Source: Chelonoidis abingdonii
Taxonomy: Eukaryota > Chordata > Testudines > Testudinidae
NCBI RefSeq assembly: GCF_003597395.2
Contig: NC_133770.1
Span: forward strand, 88,594,796-88,658,795
Reading direction: 5' to 3'
DNA length: 64,000 nt
Shown here: positions 1 through 9,800 of the stretch, piece by piece
Numbering within the stretch: the first letter of the stretch is position 1
Layout of the letters: each line of letters begins with the position of its first letter
Translations under genes and position numbers: made by a program
Notes under the pieces: model-generated
Database searches by the model: none
What the model saw: only the letters and a program-made list of their open reading frames with translations
What the model was told of the DNA's origin: nothing

Positions 1-502
1 ATACGACCCAAGGGTTTGGGTCTTTGGGTCCCCAGGTAAGATTTTGGGGAAGACAGGGAGTGTACCAGACACTGGAGTTTCGGCTTGGTGAGCGCTATCA
101 GATCTAGCTTAGGCCATTCGAGCTACGCGCCTATTGGCGCATTAAACTCGAGTGATCGGGGACTCGATATATCGTGTTCTGATCTAGACGGGATATGATC
201 GATCCCTGAGCGCGCTTATATCGATTCCGGAACTCCACCAAAACAAGGAGTTCCGGCAATCGACATGGCGAGCCGCCCAGACCTCGATCGTCGCGCGGTG
301 AAGACGGTGAGTAAATCGTCATTTAGATACGTTCGATTTTTAGCTACGCTATTCTGAGCTGAAATTGCGTATCTAATCGATATTTCGCGCGCGAGTGTAG
401 ACCTGGCCCCTAGGAATTAAGCTAGAAGGGTACCATGCACATCCCCCACTTTTCTGGACGCGAACAGTTCAAAGTGGGAATAAGGCTGTAATGTCTCTGA
501 CA
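1..502 (+). mobile_element. Solo-LTR-like element, 3' part, split by a MITE
   Basis: Bases 1-111 and 409-502 together match the 3' halves of the elements at 35404-36378 and 58501-59405 (shared landmarks: GGTTTTGGGGA, GTGTACCAGACACTGGA, GCGCTATCAGATC, TAATTAAGCT, and a terminal TGACA). The copy is cut by the window start and diverged. A 297-bp MITE (112-408) interrupts it. Confidence 0.6.
112..408. mobile_element. Harbinger-like MITE, family A, copy 1
   Basis: The element starts GGCC and ends GTGTAGACCTGGCC. It is rich in ATCGAT and CGCG, unusual for vertebrate bulk DNA. It is about 297 bp and clearly homologous to 2326-2626. The flanks TTA (109-111) and CTA (410-412) are a probable 3-bp target duplication with one change, fitting PIF/Harbinger. 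Internal hairpins include GGAACTCC/GGAGTTCC around 228-253. Confidence 0.75.
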
Positions 503-588
503 GAGACCTTAGCTGGAAGGCAAGCCAGACGAGGGGCAAAAGTGTGCTGCGCGAGGGACGACCTGCAGCGAGGCAGCGTCAGGGGCGG

Positions 589-706
589 CAAAAGCTACAT
601 CACAGGAGTCTCCCATCCAAGTACTAACCAGGCCTGACCCTGTTTAGCATCTAGATCAGATGAGATTAAGTAATTTCAGGTTTGTGATGCTTTGGCCAGC
701 TGGCTC
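589..706 (-). pseudogene. 5S rRNA-derived pseudogene or 5S-headed SINE
   Basis: Read on the - strand, the sequence follows vertebrate 5S rRNA from the 5' GGCCA..CC..CCTGAA region through CTCATCTGATCT and GCTAAACAGGGTCAGGCCTG to TAGTACTTGGATGGGAGAC, then a shortened 3' end. Several changes and a deletion of roughly 12 bases near the 3' end rule out a working gene. A SINE3 or AmnSINE-type 5S head is the alternative; I see no clear SINE body. Confidence 0.75.
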
Positions 707-1179
707 TCTCAACCCATACCTTGCTGCCAACAGGGTAAGACGCGAGGAGGGTTTCAAAAAAAAAAAAAACCCGCACATGAGGCGGGTGCCGAAAGTCCAA
801 TGCCTACGCCTCTGTCTCGGCCGGTAGGTGGCTACAGCCCTGGGCGGACACTAAGCGGAAGCCAGCCAGGACGAGGCAGTGCCAGATGCAGATGCGCTAA
901 ACCTTGTTCTTTTGGTGCCAGAATGCTCCTTCCTCCCGGGAGAAAAGCCCATCCACACCACACATCTCCCCTTGCCCACGCTACCAGCTTCCTATTGGCC
1001 AGATGGCCTCCCCAGTCCTTCCATGCCCAGCAGCCCCCTAGATGCCCCTCTGTGTGTATTGATATTATCTGGGCCATATAGAACATGGCGTCTGGCAAAC
1101 CAAGGTTCCTGTACGCTGCACCAAATCTTGCTCTGTAAAGGGCGGCTGGTAATATAAGGCAGTCAAGACCAGGCTTATG

Positions 1180-2162
1180 GGTGCTGTTATGATTATGCTG
1201 GTGTTGCATGTTGGCATTTGTAGTGAAGTTCAAATGCAATATTGGTTCTATACTGTCTTACTTGAAATGTATGCTATGCTTCTTGGGAGACATCCCAGAC
1301 AAGAGTGTTAGCTCTGTTCTACGCCTGCTTGAGCCATTAAGGACCATCAGCTGTAATAACTTATTCCATGAGAGAGGCATATATGTCTTGAGACTCAGCA
1401 AGTATGCAGAACTTGCCCCCTGTGACTCAGACTCCAATTGTGCTGTAATTTTCCAAGTAGAACAAAGAGGTTCCTTACACCTTGAAAAAAGACTATAAAA
1501 GGCTGATGCCTCATCTCCCATCTGGTCTTCAATCCTGCTTCTGCACCTCCCGTTGAGAGGGACTTGGGCTACAAACTGCAGCCTCTGAAACAAAGGACTC
1601 CACATGACCTATCCCAGCTGGGATGTATCCCAGAGACTTTGATTTGAACTGCAAGTTTACCCATCACTGCTATACGCCCTGAACTACGAACTTTGCCATT
1701 TACTGTATGTAATTTGATTTCAATTTAACCAATTTAGCTTCTGCATCGTGTATCTTTTCCGTTTTATGAATAAAACTTTTAGATTTTTAGATTCTAAAGG
1801 ATTGGAACAGCGTGATTTGTGGTAATGATCTGATTTGTATATTGGACCTTGGCGTCTGGCTTGTGTCGATTCTTTGGATTGAGAGTAACCTTTTTTTTTA
1901 GTTGGGGTGCTTGGTTCACAACCATTCATCCCAGGGATGAGTAGCACTTGTGGTGATGCGGGGAAAACTGGAGGTCTAAGGAATTGTTTCCGTTAATCTT
2001 TGGTTAGCACAGTGGAGGGGGAGACCAAAGTTCCTCTGTCTGGCTGGTCTTGGTTTGCCTTAGAGTGGAAAACCCCAAGGCCTTGGGCTGTAACTGCCCT
2101 GTTTCAAGCTTGTCCTGAATTGGCACTCTCAGTTGGGTTTGCCCAGAACCGCCATTGTCACA
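1180..2162 (+). mobile_element. Solo LTR of a retroviral or Gypsy-type element
   Basis: A block of about 1 kb carries a TATA box (ACTATAAAAGG near 1491-1501), a polyadenylation signal (GAATAAAAC near 1768) and a terminus ..ATTGTCACA at about 2162, the order expected of U3-R-U5. It resembles an LTR I recall from turtle genomes. No internal gag/pol sequence adjoins it, so it is a solo LTR. The 5' boundary is approximate. Confidence 0.55.
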
Positions 2163-2325
2163 CCCTCACAATGCCACAGCCACTCTGCACACCACCACCC
2201 TACACGCGTGCCCAGAGCCCACCACAACGACACAGCCACTCCCAAAAACACCACTCTCTAGTGCCCCAACACCCCACAAGATCTCTCCCCACCCCCGTCA
2301 CAGCCAGCACCTCCCCCCATTCTCA
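2163..2325. repeat. C/A-rich low-complexity tract
   Basis: Nearly G-free on the + strand, with repeated CCAC/ACACC and CCACTC words. It lies between the solo LTR and the second family-A MITE. The small open frames here reflect composition bias. Confidence 0.5.
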
Positions 2326-2626
2326 GGCCACGTCTAGGACTACGCGCCGTATCAGCGCGTTAAAATCGATTTGATCGGGGATCGATATATCGCGTTTGAT
2401 CTAGACAGGAGTATATCGATCCCCTGAGCGCGCTGTATAATCAATTCCCGGAACCACCAAAACCAACAAGTTCTGGAATTGAACATGGTCGAGCCGCGGA
2501 CATCGACCTCCGCCGGTGAAAGACGAGGTGAGTAAATCGATTTCAGATATCGATTTCAGCTACGCTATTCTCGTAGCTGAAATTGCGTATCTAAAATCGA
2601 TTTTCGCGCGTAGTGTAGACCTGGCC
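2326..2626. mobile_element. Harbinger-like MITE, family A, copy 2
   Basis: Full-length 301-bp element from GGCCACGTCTAGG to GTGTAGACCTGGCC, flanked by a perfect TCA duplication (2323-2325 and 2627-2629). Internal hairpin CAGCTACG..CGTAGCTG near 2566-2580. It ends about 800 bp upstream of the CRTAP ATG. Confidence 0.85.
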
Positions 2627-2629
2627 TCA

Positions 2630-3229
2630 GAGACCCATTCCCCCATGCCCTGCCTCCCAGCCACAACTGTGTCTGCAGGTTTGAGCCAGTAGCAGAGCCA
2701 GTGTTGGTCCTGGGGTCAATTGATCCAGCCCATTGGGAGTAGCCCAGTCAGACAGGCTAGGATCTGCCTGGGCCAGGCTCCCTGAAGATGCAATTGCCTG
2801 GAGAGGCCCAGCCAAGCCAAGCCTCCCCCACATCCATTGTCTCCACCCCTCCCCAGCTCCCACTTGGCTGAGACAGTCCCAGGCGGCTCAGCTCTGGGGA
2901 GACAGCAGGTGGTGCCCCGCCCCAGTTGGTAGGAAGTAGAGACTGCCCAGAGCCAGAGGTTCACTGGGGGGCCAAAGAGCAGAGAGAAGCAGTGGAGTGG
3001 GTACCAGGCTGAGAGGAGCAAGTGGGCAGGGGGGTGAGCCAGCAGGGTCTCAGAGCACAGTGCAAGTGGAGCAGGCCAGGGCCCCTTCTGAGCATAGGCC
3101 GGGCTCCATGGAGCCACTGGTGCCATTGTAAACCTTGCACTGCTTGGGGTGTCTCTTGGTGTATAGGCGCAGCAGTGAGGTTGCCTGACAGTTCCCCTCC
3201 CTTCTCAATTTGACTCTGACACTTCATGT
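2630..3229. other. CRTAP upstream flank, no gene seen
   Basis: Moderately GC-rich unique-looking DNA between the MITE and the promoter. No exon on either strand can be supported. GLB1 and TMPPE, the expected neighbours upstream, are not visible, consistent with a gap larger than this window allows. Confidence 0.5.
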
Positions 3230-3429
3230 GCTGGGCGGGCAGGCGCAGCCCTTCTTTCCCCCGCCCCTGCTGCATGCCGGTTTGGGGCCCGTCTCCTCCC
3301 CCCGTGCAAAAGGCCGGCCGGCCCATTGTCCATTTTCCCTAGGTCCGCCTCGCTCACTCTTCGTGCTTCCGCCGGGCTGGTAGCTGTTCCGTGGTGCTGG
3401 GTCCGGGTGCAGCGCTGGCGGCAGGCAGG
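3230..3429 (+). promoter_or_regulatory. CRTAP: CRTAP GC-rich promoter / 5' UTR (CpG island)
   Basis: The 200 bp before the ATG become abruptly GC-rich, with GC boxes at about 3233-3239 (GGGCGGG) and 3258-3267 (CCCCCGCCCC) and no TATA box in a usual position. CpG density continues through exon 1 to about 3900. This is typical of a broadly expressed TATA-less gene. The transcription start cannot be fixed from sequence alone. Confidence 0.6.
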
Positions 3430-3894
3430 ATGGGCTGCGAGCGGCCGGGAGCTATGGGGCTGGGGCTGCTGCTGCTGCTGGCCGGGGCGCGGGCGCAGTA
3501 CGAGCGCTACAGCTTCAAGAGCTTTCCCCGGGACGAGCTGATGCCGCTGGAGTCCGCCTATCGCTACGGCCTGGACCAGTACAGCAGCGAGAACTGGCCC
3601 GAGAGCGTCAGCTACCTGGAGGTGAGCATGCGGCTGCACCGCCTGCTGCGGGACAGCGAGGCCTTCTGCCACCTCAACTGCAGCGCTGCCCGCCTGCCGC
3701 CGCGCGGCTCCCCGGCCCGCTTCGCTGGCTTCCCGGAGCTGCGCCTCTTCGCGGACGTGCTGCTGCGGGCGCAGTGCCTCAAGCGCTGCAAGCAGGGGCT
3801 GCCCGCCTTCCGCCAGTCCCAGCCCAGCCGCGAGGTGCTCGACGAGTTCCAGAGGCGAGAGCCCTACAAGTTCCTGCAGTACGCCTACTACAAG
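3430..3894 (+). CDS. CRTAP: CRTAP exon 1 (start, signal peptide, N-terminal domain)
   Basis: Codes residues 1-155 and ends in phase 0 at ..AYYK before the donor GTGAGG at 3895. I chose the ATG at 3430 because it is the first in frame, has A at -3 and G at +4, and gives a 22-residue signal peptide with a poly-leucine core ([13 protein letters not shown]). An in-frame ATG at 3454 (MGLGLLLL) would give a shorter signal and is the alternative. The frame stays open upstream, but only through non-ATG codons such as GTG at 3391. The mature start [20 protein letters not shown] matches the most conserved N-terminal stretch of CRTAP. Two CxxxC motifs (CHLNC, CLKRC) and an N-glycosylation sequon (NCS) are visible. 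The exon is very GC- and CpG-rich. Confidence 0.96.
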
Positions 3895-6800
3895 GTGAGG
3901 CCGCCCCGCGGCTCCCCCAGTGCCCCACTGCCTTACATATCCCCCCCAGTGCCCCACTGCCCTCTCATACACTCAGTGCCCCTCTGCCCCCCAGTGCCCC
4001 ACTGTCTTACCATATCACCCCCAGTGCCCTGTCATCCCCCAAGTGCCCCACTGCCTTACCATATCCCCCCAGTGCCCCACTGCCCTGTCATACACCCAGT
4101 GCCTCATTGCCTTACCGTGCCCACTGCCCTGTCATACATCCAGTGTCTCAAGCCCCCAGTGTTCCACTGCCTTACCATACCCCATAGTGCCCACTGCCTT
4201 GTCATATACCCAGTGCCCCACTGCCCTGTCATACACCCAGTGCCTCACTGCCTTACCGTGCCCACTGCCCTGTCATACATCCAGTGCCCCAACCCCCAGT
4301 GTTCCACTGCCTTACCATACCCCATAGTGCCCACTGCCCTGCCATACACCCAGTGTCCCACTGCCTTATCATACCCCATAGAGCCCACTGCCCTGCCATA
4401 CACCAACTGCCCTGCAGTGCCTCTCTATCCTGTCATACACCCAGTGCCCCCAGTGCCCCGCTGCCCTATCATACACCCCAGTATAACACTGCCTTACCAT
4501 GCTCCATAGTGCCCCACTGCCCTGTCATGTACCCAGTGCCTCATTGCCCTAGTATAAAACCAGTGCCCCACTGCCAATCCATACCCCAATGCCCCACACA
4601 CTTTTTGCCCCCATTACATCCTTGTGCACCCATAGTGCCCACTGCCCTATCGTACACCCATCATCCCCGTTGCACTTCCATGGTCCCTCCTTGACCCCAC
4701 ACCTGCTGTCCCATGACACTCCAGTGTTCTCTCTGCCCCTCGCTGCCCCATTACACAGCCAGTGTCCTGACATACTTACTGCCCCCTCTGCCCCATCACA
4801 TACTGTGCCCCCACCTGAGTGCCCATTTGACCCATGGTGCCTCCACTGCCCCCTACCCCTCACGGACCCACTAAACCCCGTGACCACTGCCCCGTCATAT
4901 TTTTACAGGGCCAGCTCCAGGCACCAGCATTCCAAGCTGGTGCTTGGGGCGGCATTCTGCAAGGGGCGGCTGTCCCTGTTGTTTTGGCACCGAGCAGTGC
5001 GCGGAATTGCCACCACTGGCGGTGGGGGCAGTCTGTGCGCCCTTAGGGTGGCAGGTGCATTTCTGCGGTGGCGACAATTCGGCGGCAGCTTCTATGCTTA
5101 GCTGTCCGCGACGGCTTCAGCTAAATATAGAAGTTGCCGCCAAATTGCCACCACCACGGAAATGTGCCTGCCGCCCACGGACTGCCCCCCCCCACCCGTG
5201 GCGGCAATTCGGCGCGCTGCTTGGAGCGGCAAAAACCGTAGAACTGGCTCTGTATTTTTAGTGCTGCTCACCACCTTATCATACTGCCACAATACACACA
5301 CCATGCTTGCTGCTGTCATGCACTCAGCACCCTATCACTAGTGTGCCCACTGCCTCTACCCCACCTACTTTGTGCCCATTGCCTCCCCCACCCTGTCATA
5401 CACCCCAGTGCTTCCTGACTCTGCACCCCACTATGTCCCCTCTCCCTATACCATAGTCTCATTTTGCAGTGTAATGTCTTTTACACCCTCCTCCACACAC
5501 ACACACTCTGCTTGAACTCATCCCTCCCTGCCCTTTTGCTATCTCATGTACTCCACTCTGTATTTCAGTGTAATGCTGCCCCCGCCCCCCATATGTTCCC
5601 TCTCCCAGGATGTCCAGCCACTTCACCGCACACTTCAGTGTGCCCCTGCATGCACACCCCCACACACCCCTCCTTGTACTTGGGTTGCTTCCTCCCTATT
5701 GCCTGTCCCCCTCACCCAATCATCTTGTTCAAGGTAATAGTGCACCCCCTGCCCATTATCTCCCCTCGTATATCCTACTACTGGCTTCTTGTACACCCCA
5801 TGCCCAGGATGTGTACCCTCTATCCTACCAAGTACGCCCTAACCTCAGCCAACTACCTTTGCCAGGACATCCCATCCTACAGTCTATTGTATTGTCTTAT
5901 TCTTCGCTGCCTTCACCCAGGCCATCCCATTCCAATTCACACTGCCTCCCCAAGGCCAACTGAACTTCAAATAATCTAGTCTACTCTCTCATACATTCCC
6001 CCTCCCCCCCATTTCAGATAATCCCACCCCAGTCTCCACAATTCTCTTCTCCCACAGGTTATCCTACTCCATTTTTCACTGCCTCACCTACATGTTATCT
6101 CCCCACTGGCTCCGCTAGGCCATCCTACCCCTTGCCCTCACTCTGTGACTTCCCTGTGCCATCTCACCCCCAGATCCTGTAGCCCACTCCTCCCATATGC
6201 TCCCATCTCGTGCCCCTATAATATAATGCAGCTCTGATCACAACCCCATATTTTCTAAGTCTTCCCGAAAATCATCCCACCTACTTGCCTGAATTACACC
6301 ACTCAGCCCTTCTCTCACCAACTGCCTTACTCTTGCTGGAATTCTGAACCACTGCACTATGCAGAATTTGCACAGAATTCATGTTCCTCACAGAATTTTA
6401 TTTTTTTCATGGAGAATTTTCGATTTCCCTTACCCCCTTGGGCATCCCTGTCCCCGCCATTCCTCAACCCAAGCTAGGCAGCACAGCAGGCCGAGGGCCC
6501 AAGGCAGGGCAGGGGAATGGCTTTCCAAGCGCTCATTCTCTTGGCTGAATACAGCAAGAGCCAGGACGCTGTCATTCTGCCCTGTACTGGGCAAGATGCA
6601 GCCATTTCACTTTTCCTCTTTCAGGGAAACAGGACAACAATATCAAAAAGAAGAGGAACTTATTTTTCAGAGACATCACCTTGTAACGTTTTATTCAACA
6701 GGGTCACTTGTATTACACGATATGATTTTTTTTTTGTGGCTGCTGCTTGAAAGCATATTCTTTATCTGATAAAGTGCTTTTTAGGCTTCTGCTGCATGGG

Positions 6801-9800
6801 AAATTTCTACCATTTACACCAAAATAACACCCTGTGTGCACACTCTTATTCCATTATAAGAGTGGCTTCTTCTAGTATAAGCTAAACCCCTTGTGAAGTA
6901 ACATAACCTAAACCAGAAATCTTCCCAGTTGTCATGAAATAAACTGGAAAAAAAACAAAACACTTATGCCAGAATAAGAGTGTTCACACAGGAGTGGGGA
7001 GTTATTTCGACATAACTAGGTTGATTTAAATTCACACCTAATACAAACAAACAAAAATTCCCATGTAGATAAGTAACTCCTTTTTAGATACATGAGGTAC
7101 CAAATACATCTCTTTAAAAATGAATGTGCAGTAACTCTACCCTCAACTCATATTCACTTTCCTAATTTCCAAACCAATATATACCTGACCATACCAGCCT
7201 TAATTTATCCTCCTGTCCCCACCACCTGTTCCCTTTACAGAGAATGCAGTCTTTACAAAGTACTTATGATCACGGTAGCAAGCATACCGGATACATAAAA
7301 TGTTTACGCATAAAGTATTCAGTAAATTACTAGCAAATACATCAGTGCCTTAACTCAAGCAACAGCAAAAGTATATGAGAGATCATTTTGCAGAATATAT
7401 TATAATTTGCAATTTGATTCAGTCATCAAATTTAAAAACTTTATGTGGCTTCTGCATTCTAGGTATCGTGCAGCTATAAACCATTGCAGGCCCCACAAAC
7501 CATTTCTTGGCTGACAGGTTTTGTTAAGGAAGGAATGTTTGTCATTTATTTTCTCGATAACGCCACTGTCAGGGGAAACTTTGGATGAAATTTTTCAGAT
7601 GACTTAGTATTTACTCATGTGAGTGTAGAAGAAAAACTTTGCCACGTCTCAGATCCTGGGAGCAGATATTCTTATTGCTGCATTTGCTCCTTTGAAGGGT
7701 CCAGTTTGTCTTTCTCATTTCTGCTGAGTTTACTTTCTTCAATATGTATACAACTTTTTTTTTTTTTAATGTAACACACTAAGATTACAAATAAATCATG
7801 GACTAAGCAAAAGAGAAATAAATATCAACCTAACCAGCAAACAGGTTTGAAGAGTAAAGCACAAGACAGGAAACAGAACTGGACAGTTGACGAAAGTGCA
7901 GCTGCGTTTATTCTTGTCCTTTGCTATGTCTGGCCTGATTACACATAGAATATGTGGAGAAGGCCAGTAAATGTTGTTGGCAACATTCCAGCTCCTTGAC
8001 AGTTATAGCTTCACAGTAGCCAGGCTATACTTAAGGGTGGGATTGGCAATTTTGTGCGCTTTCTCCTCTTGATTTAGCCAGTGGGAATGAAATTTTTCCT
8101 TCTATAAGCAAAATGTTGGGGGTTTGTGCATGTTTGTTTCAGGTTTTTTGTTCAGAAGTATCTTTGCATAAGCTACTGCAGAGATTGTGAAGAGCACACT
8201 GGATTGTGTTGGCGAGAATCTTAGCTTATCATAGCATGGGGAGAAGATGGTTTAGCAGTTCCAGAAATGTCAGATGGTTCCCTTCCCCTCCCCCCTTCTG
8301 CCCCCTCCCCCTCCAGCTAAGTTGGCATGTAAATAGTTTTGGGTACCAAATGCATACTTTACTAAATATCTCTAATGTGGCTCAAAGGGATAATGTCAGT
8401 TTGAAATCAGGTCAATTAAATAAATGACCAGGTAGCATATTGGCCTATCTGTCCACTACCCAATTGTTGTGGTTTTATAACAGCAATTTCCCAGGTGTTT
8501 TTATATATATGTTTGTCTCCTGTTGCTGTGTGAATGATTACATAAACAGCAGAGGAAGCTGGCAGACTGAGCCCAATTCATCAGCCGTTTATGCACAAAA
8601 GTGGTGCAGGATTGGGAAAAGGAAACTGTAAATTTTGTGCATTGACCATTCTATGAATTGGGAGGGAAAAAATTAAAAATTGCTGGTCTCTTTGATTTAT
8701 AATAATCATAGCTGCTATTTGTAACAATAGGTGGTAAACATTAAGACAAAATGAACAGTTCAGAACTGTGTTGGTAGCAGTAAAACTAACCAGAATGATG
8801 TCAGTTTTACTCTGCTGATGCTTGGGAATGCTTTTAAGTAGCAGAACAGACCCACTGGAGCTGTGACCTCACTAATTGCCCTCCTTTCCCACCACTATCT
8901 TTTGTTCTCTGCATAGTGGGTGTCTGATAAAATTCTTCATATCCCAAAATGTAGCACGTTACAGCAGTTTTTTTTAGATTGTAAAGCCCTTAGCTCTTAG
9001 ACAGTGGGGTTTTTTTTTTGGTTTTTTTTCTGGGTCTTGTACGGTAGACTGTGGAGCAGGTTATCAGTGGGTTAAGAAATAAAAAGTAAGACACCAGAGC
9101 AAATGTAATACAGTACTTGAATTACAAAATGGCATCCAGAACTCTAACGATCTGCAGTACGTTGGTTTTAGGCAGTCAAACAGTGGAGTGATTTATTGTA
9201 ATTGAGCAATATGATATGTCCTAGTGCCTTGTAACACTTAGAATGTGAATTCATGGTAAATACACTTTTTTTTCCTGCAGTTTACACCAGGAATCAGTCA
9301 CTTTTTTAAATTTAATAGTGTAACTCCACACCACATAGTTTTGTTGAAAAAGAACATTGGGGAGGATTCCTCTTCAGACCTGCAAAGAACATGTTTAATG
9401 TGTGTTTTATTCTGATTATTTCAGAGTTGAATTCAATTCTCTTTCTTTAAATAAATAAATCTTTTCGTTCGATGTTCCCCACTAAATTTACCCTCTGGTT
9501 TTCGTAGCCAGACAGTTATATGAACTTGCTGTAGTGAAAAGTCTCCAGAGGTCATTCACTGATTCTATAAAATGGAAATAAATGTGTACAATGAGATGGA
9601 AGGAAAGTTTGCTGGCAAAAATCAGATAATGGAAAAGCTGTTTTTTTAAGTTAAGTGTATTCTCCCTGTTTAGGCTAATAACTTTCCAAAAGCCATTGCA
9701 GCAGCTCATACGTTTCTGCTGAAGCACCCAAATGACGAGATGATGCAGAGGAATATGGCTTATTACAAGAGCATGCCTGATGCCGAGGAGTATATTAAAG

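Noticed and set aside
589..706. A working 5S rRNA gene
   Set aside because: Internal substitutions, a 3' deletion and no terminator-like T run where expected; only a relic is supported.
1..3300. GLB1 or TMPPE exons expected upstream by synteny
   Set aside because: Only transposon debris and promoter DNA are seen; the neighbour probably lies further out.
3391..3429. N-terminal extension of CRTAP from the GTG at 3391
   Set aside because: No ATG in the extension; the ATG at 3430 has better context and yields a normal signal peptide and the human-like total of 401 codons.
3205..3972. 255-residue open frame on the - strand over CRTAP exon 1
   Set aside because: It is antisense to a GC-rich real exon and promoter, has Ala/Gly/Arg-biased composition and no family resemblance; GC-rich codon bias explains the open frame.
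3900..4694. Several long Pro/Cys/His-rich frames after exon 1
   Set aside because: All three frames stay open because the minisatellite unit lacks stops; the exon 1 donor and exon 2 match prove this is intron.
3900..4900. Regularly repeated array that could be taken for a CRISPR
   Set aside because: Units are contiguous and degenerate without unique spacers, and the DNA is vertebrate; it is a minisatellite.
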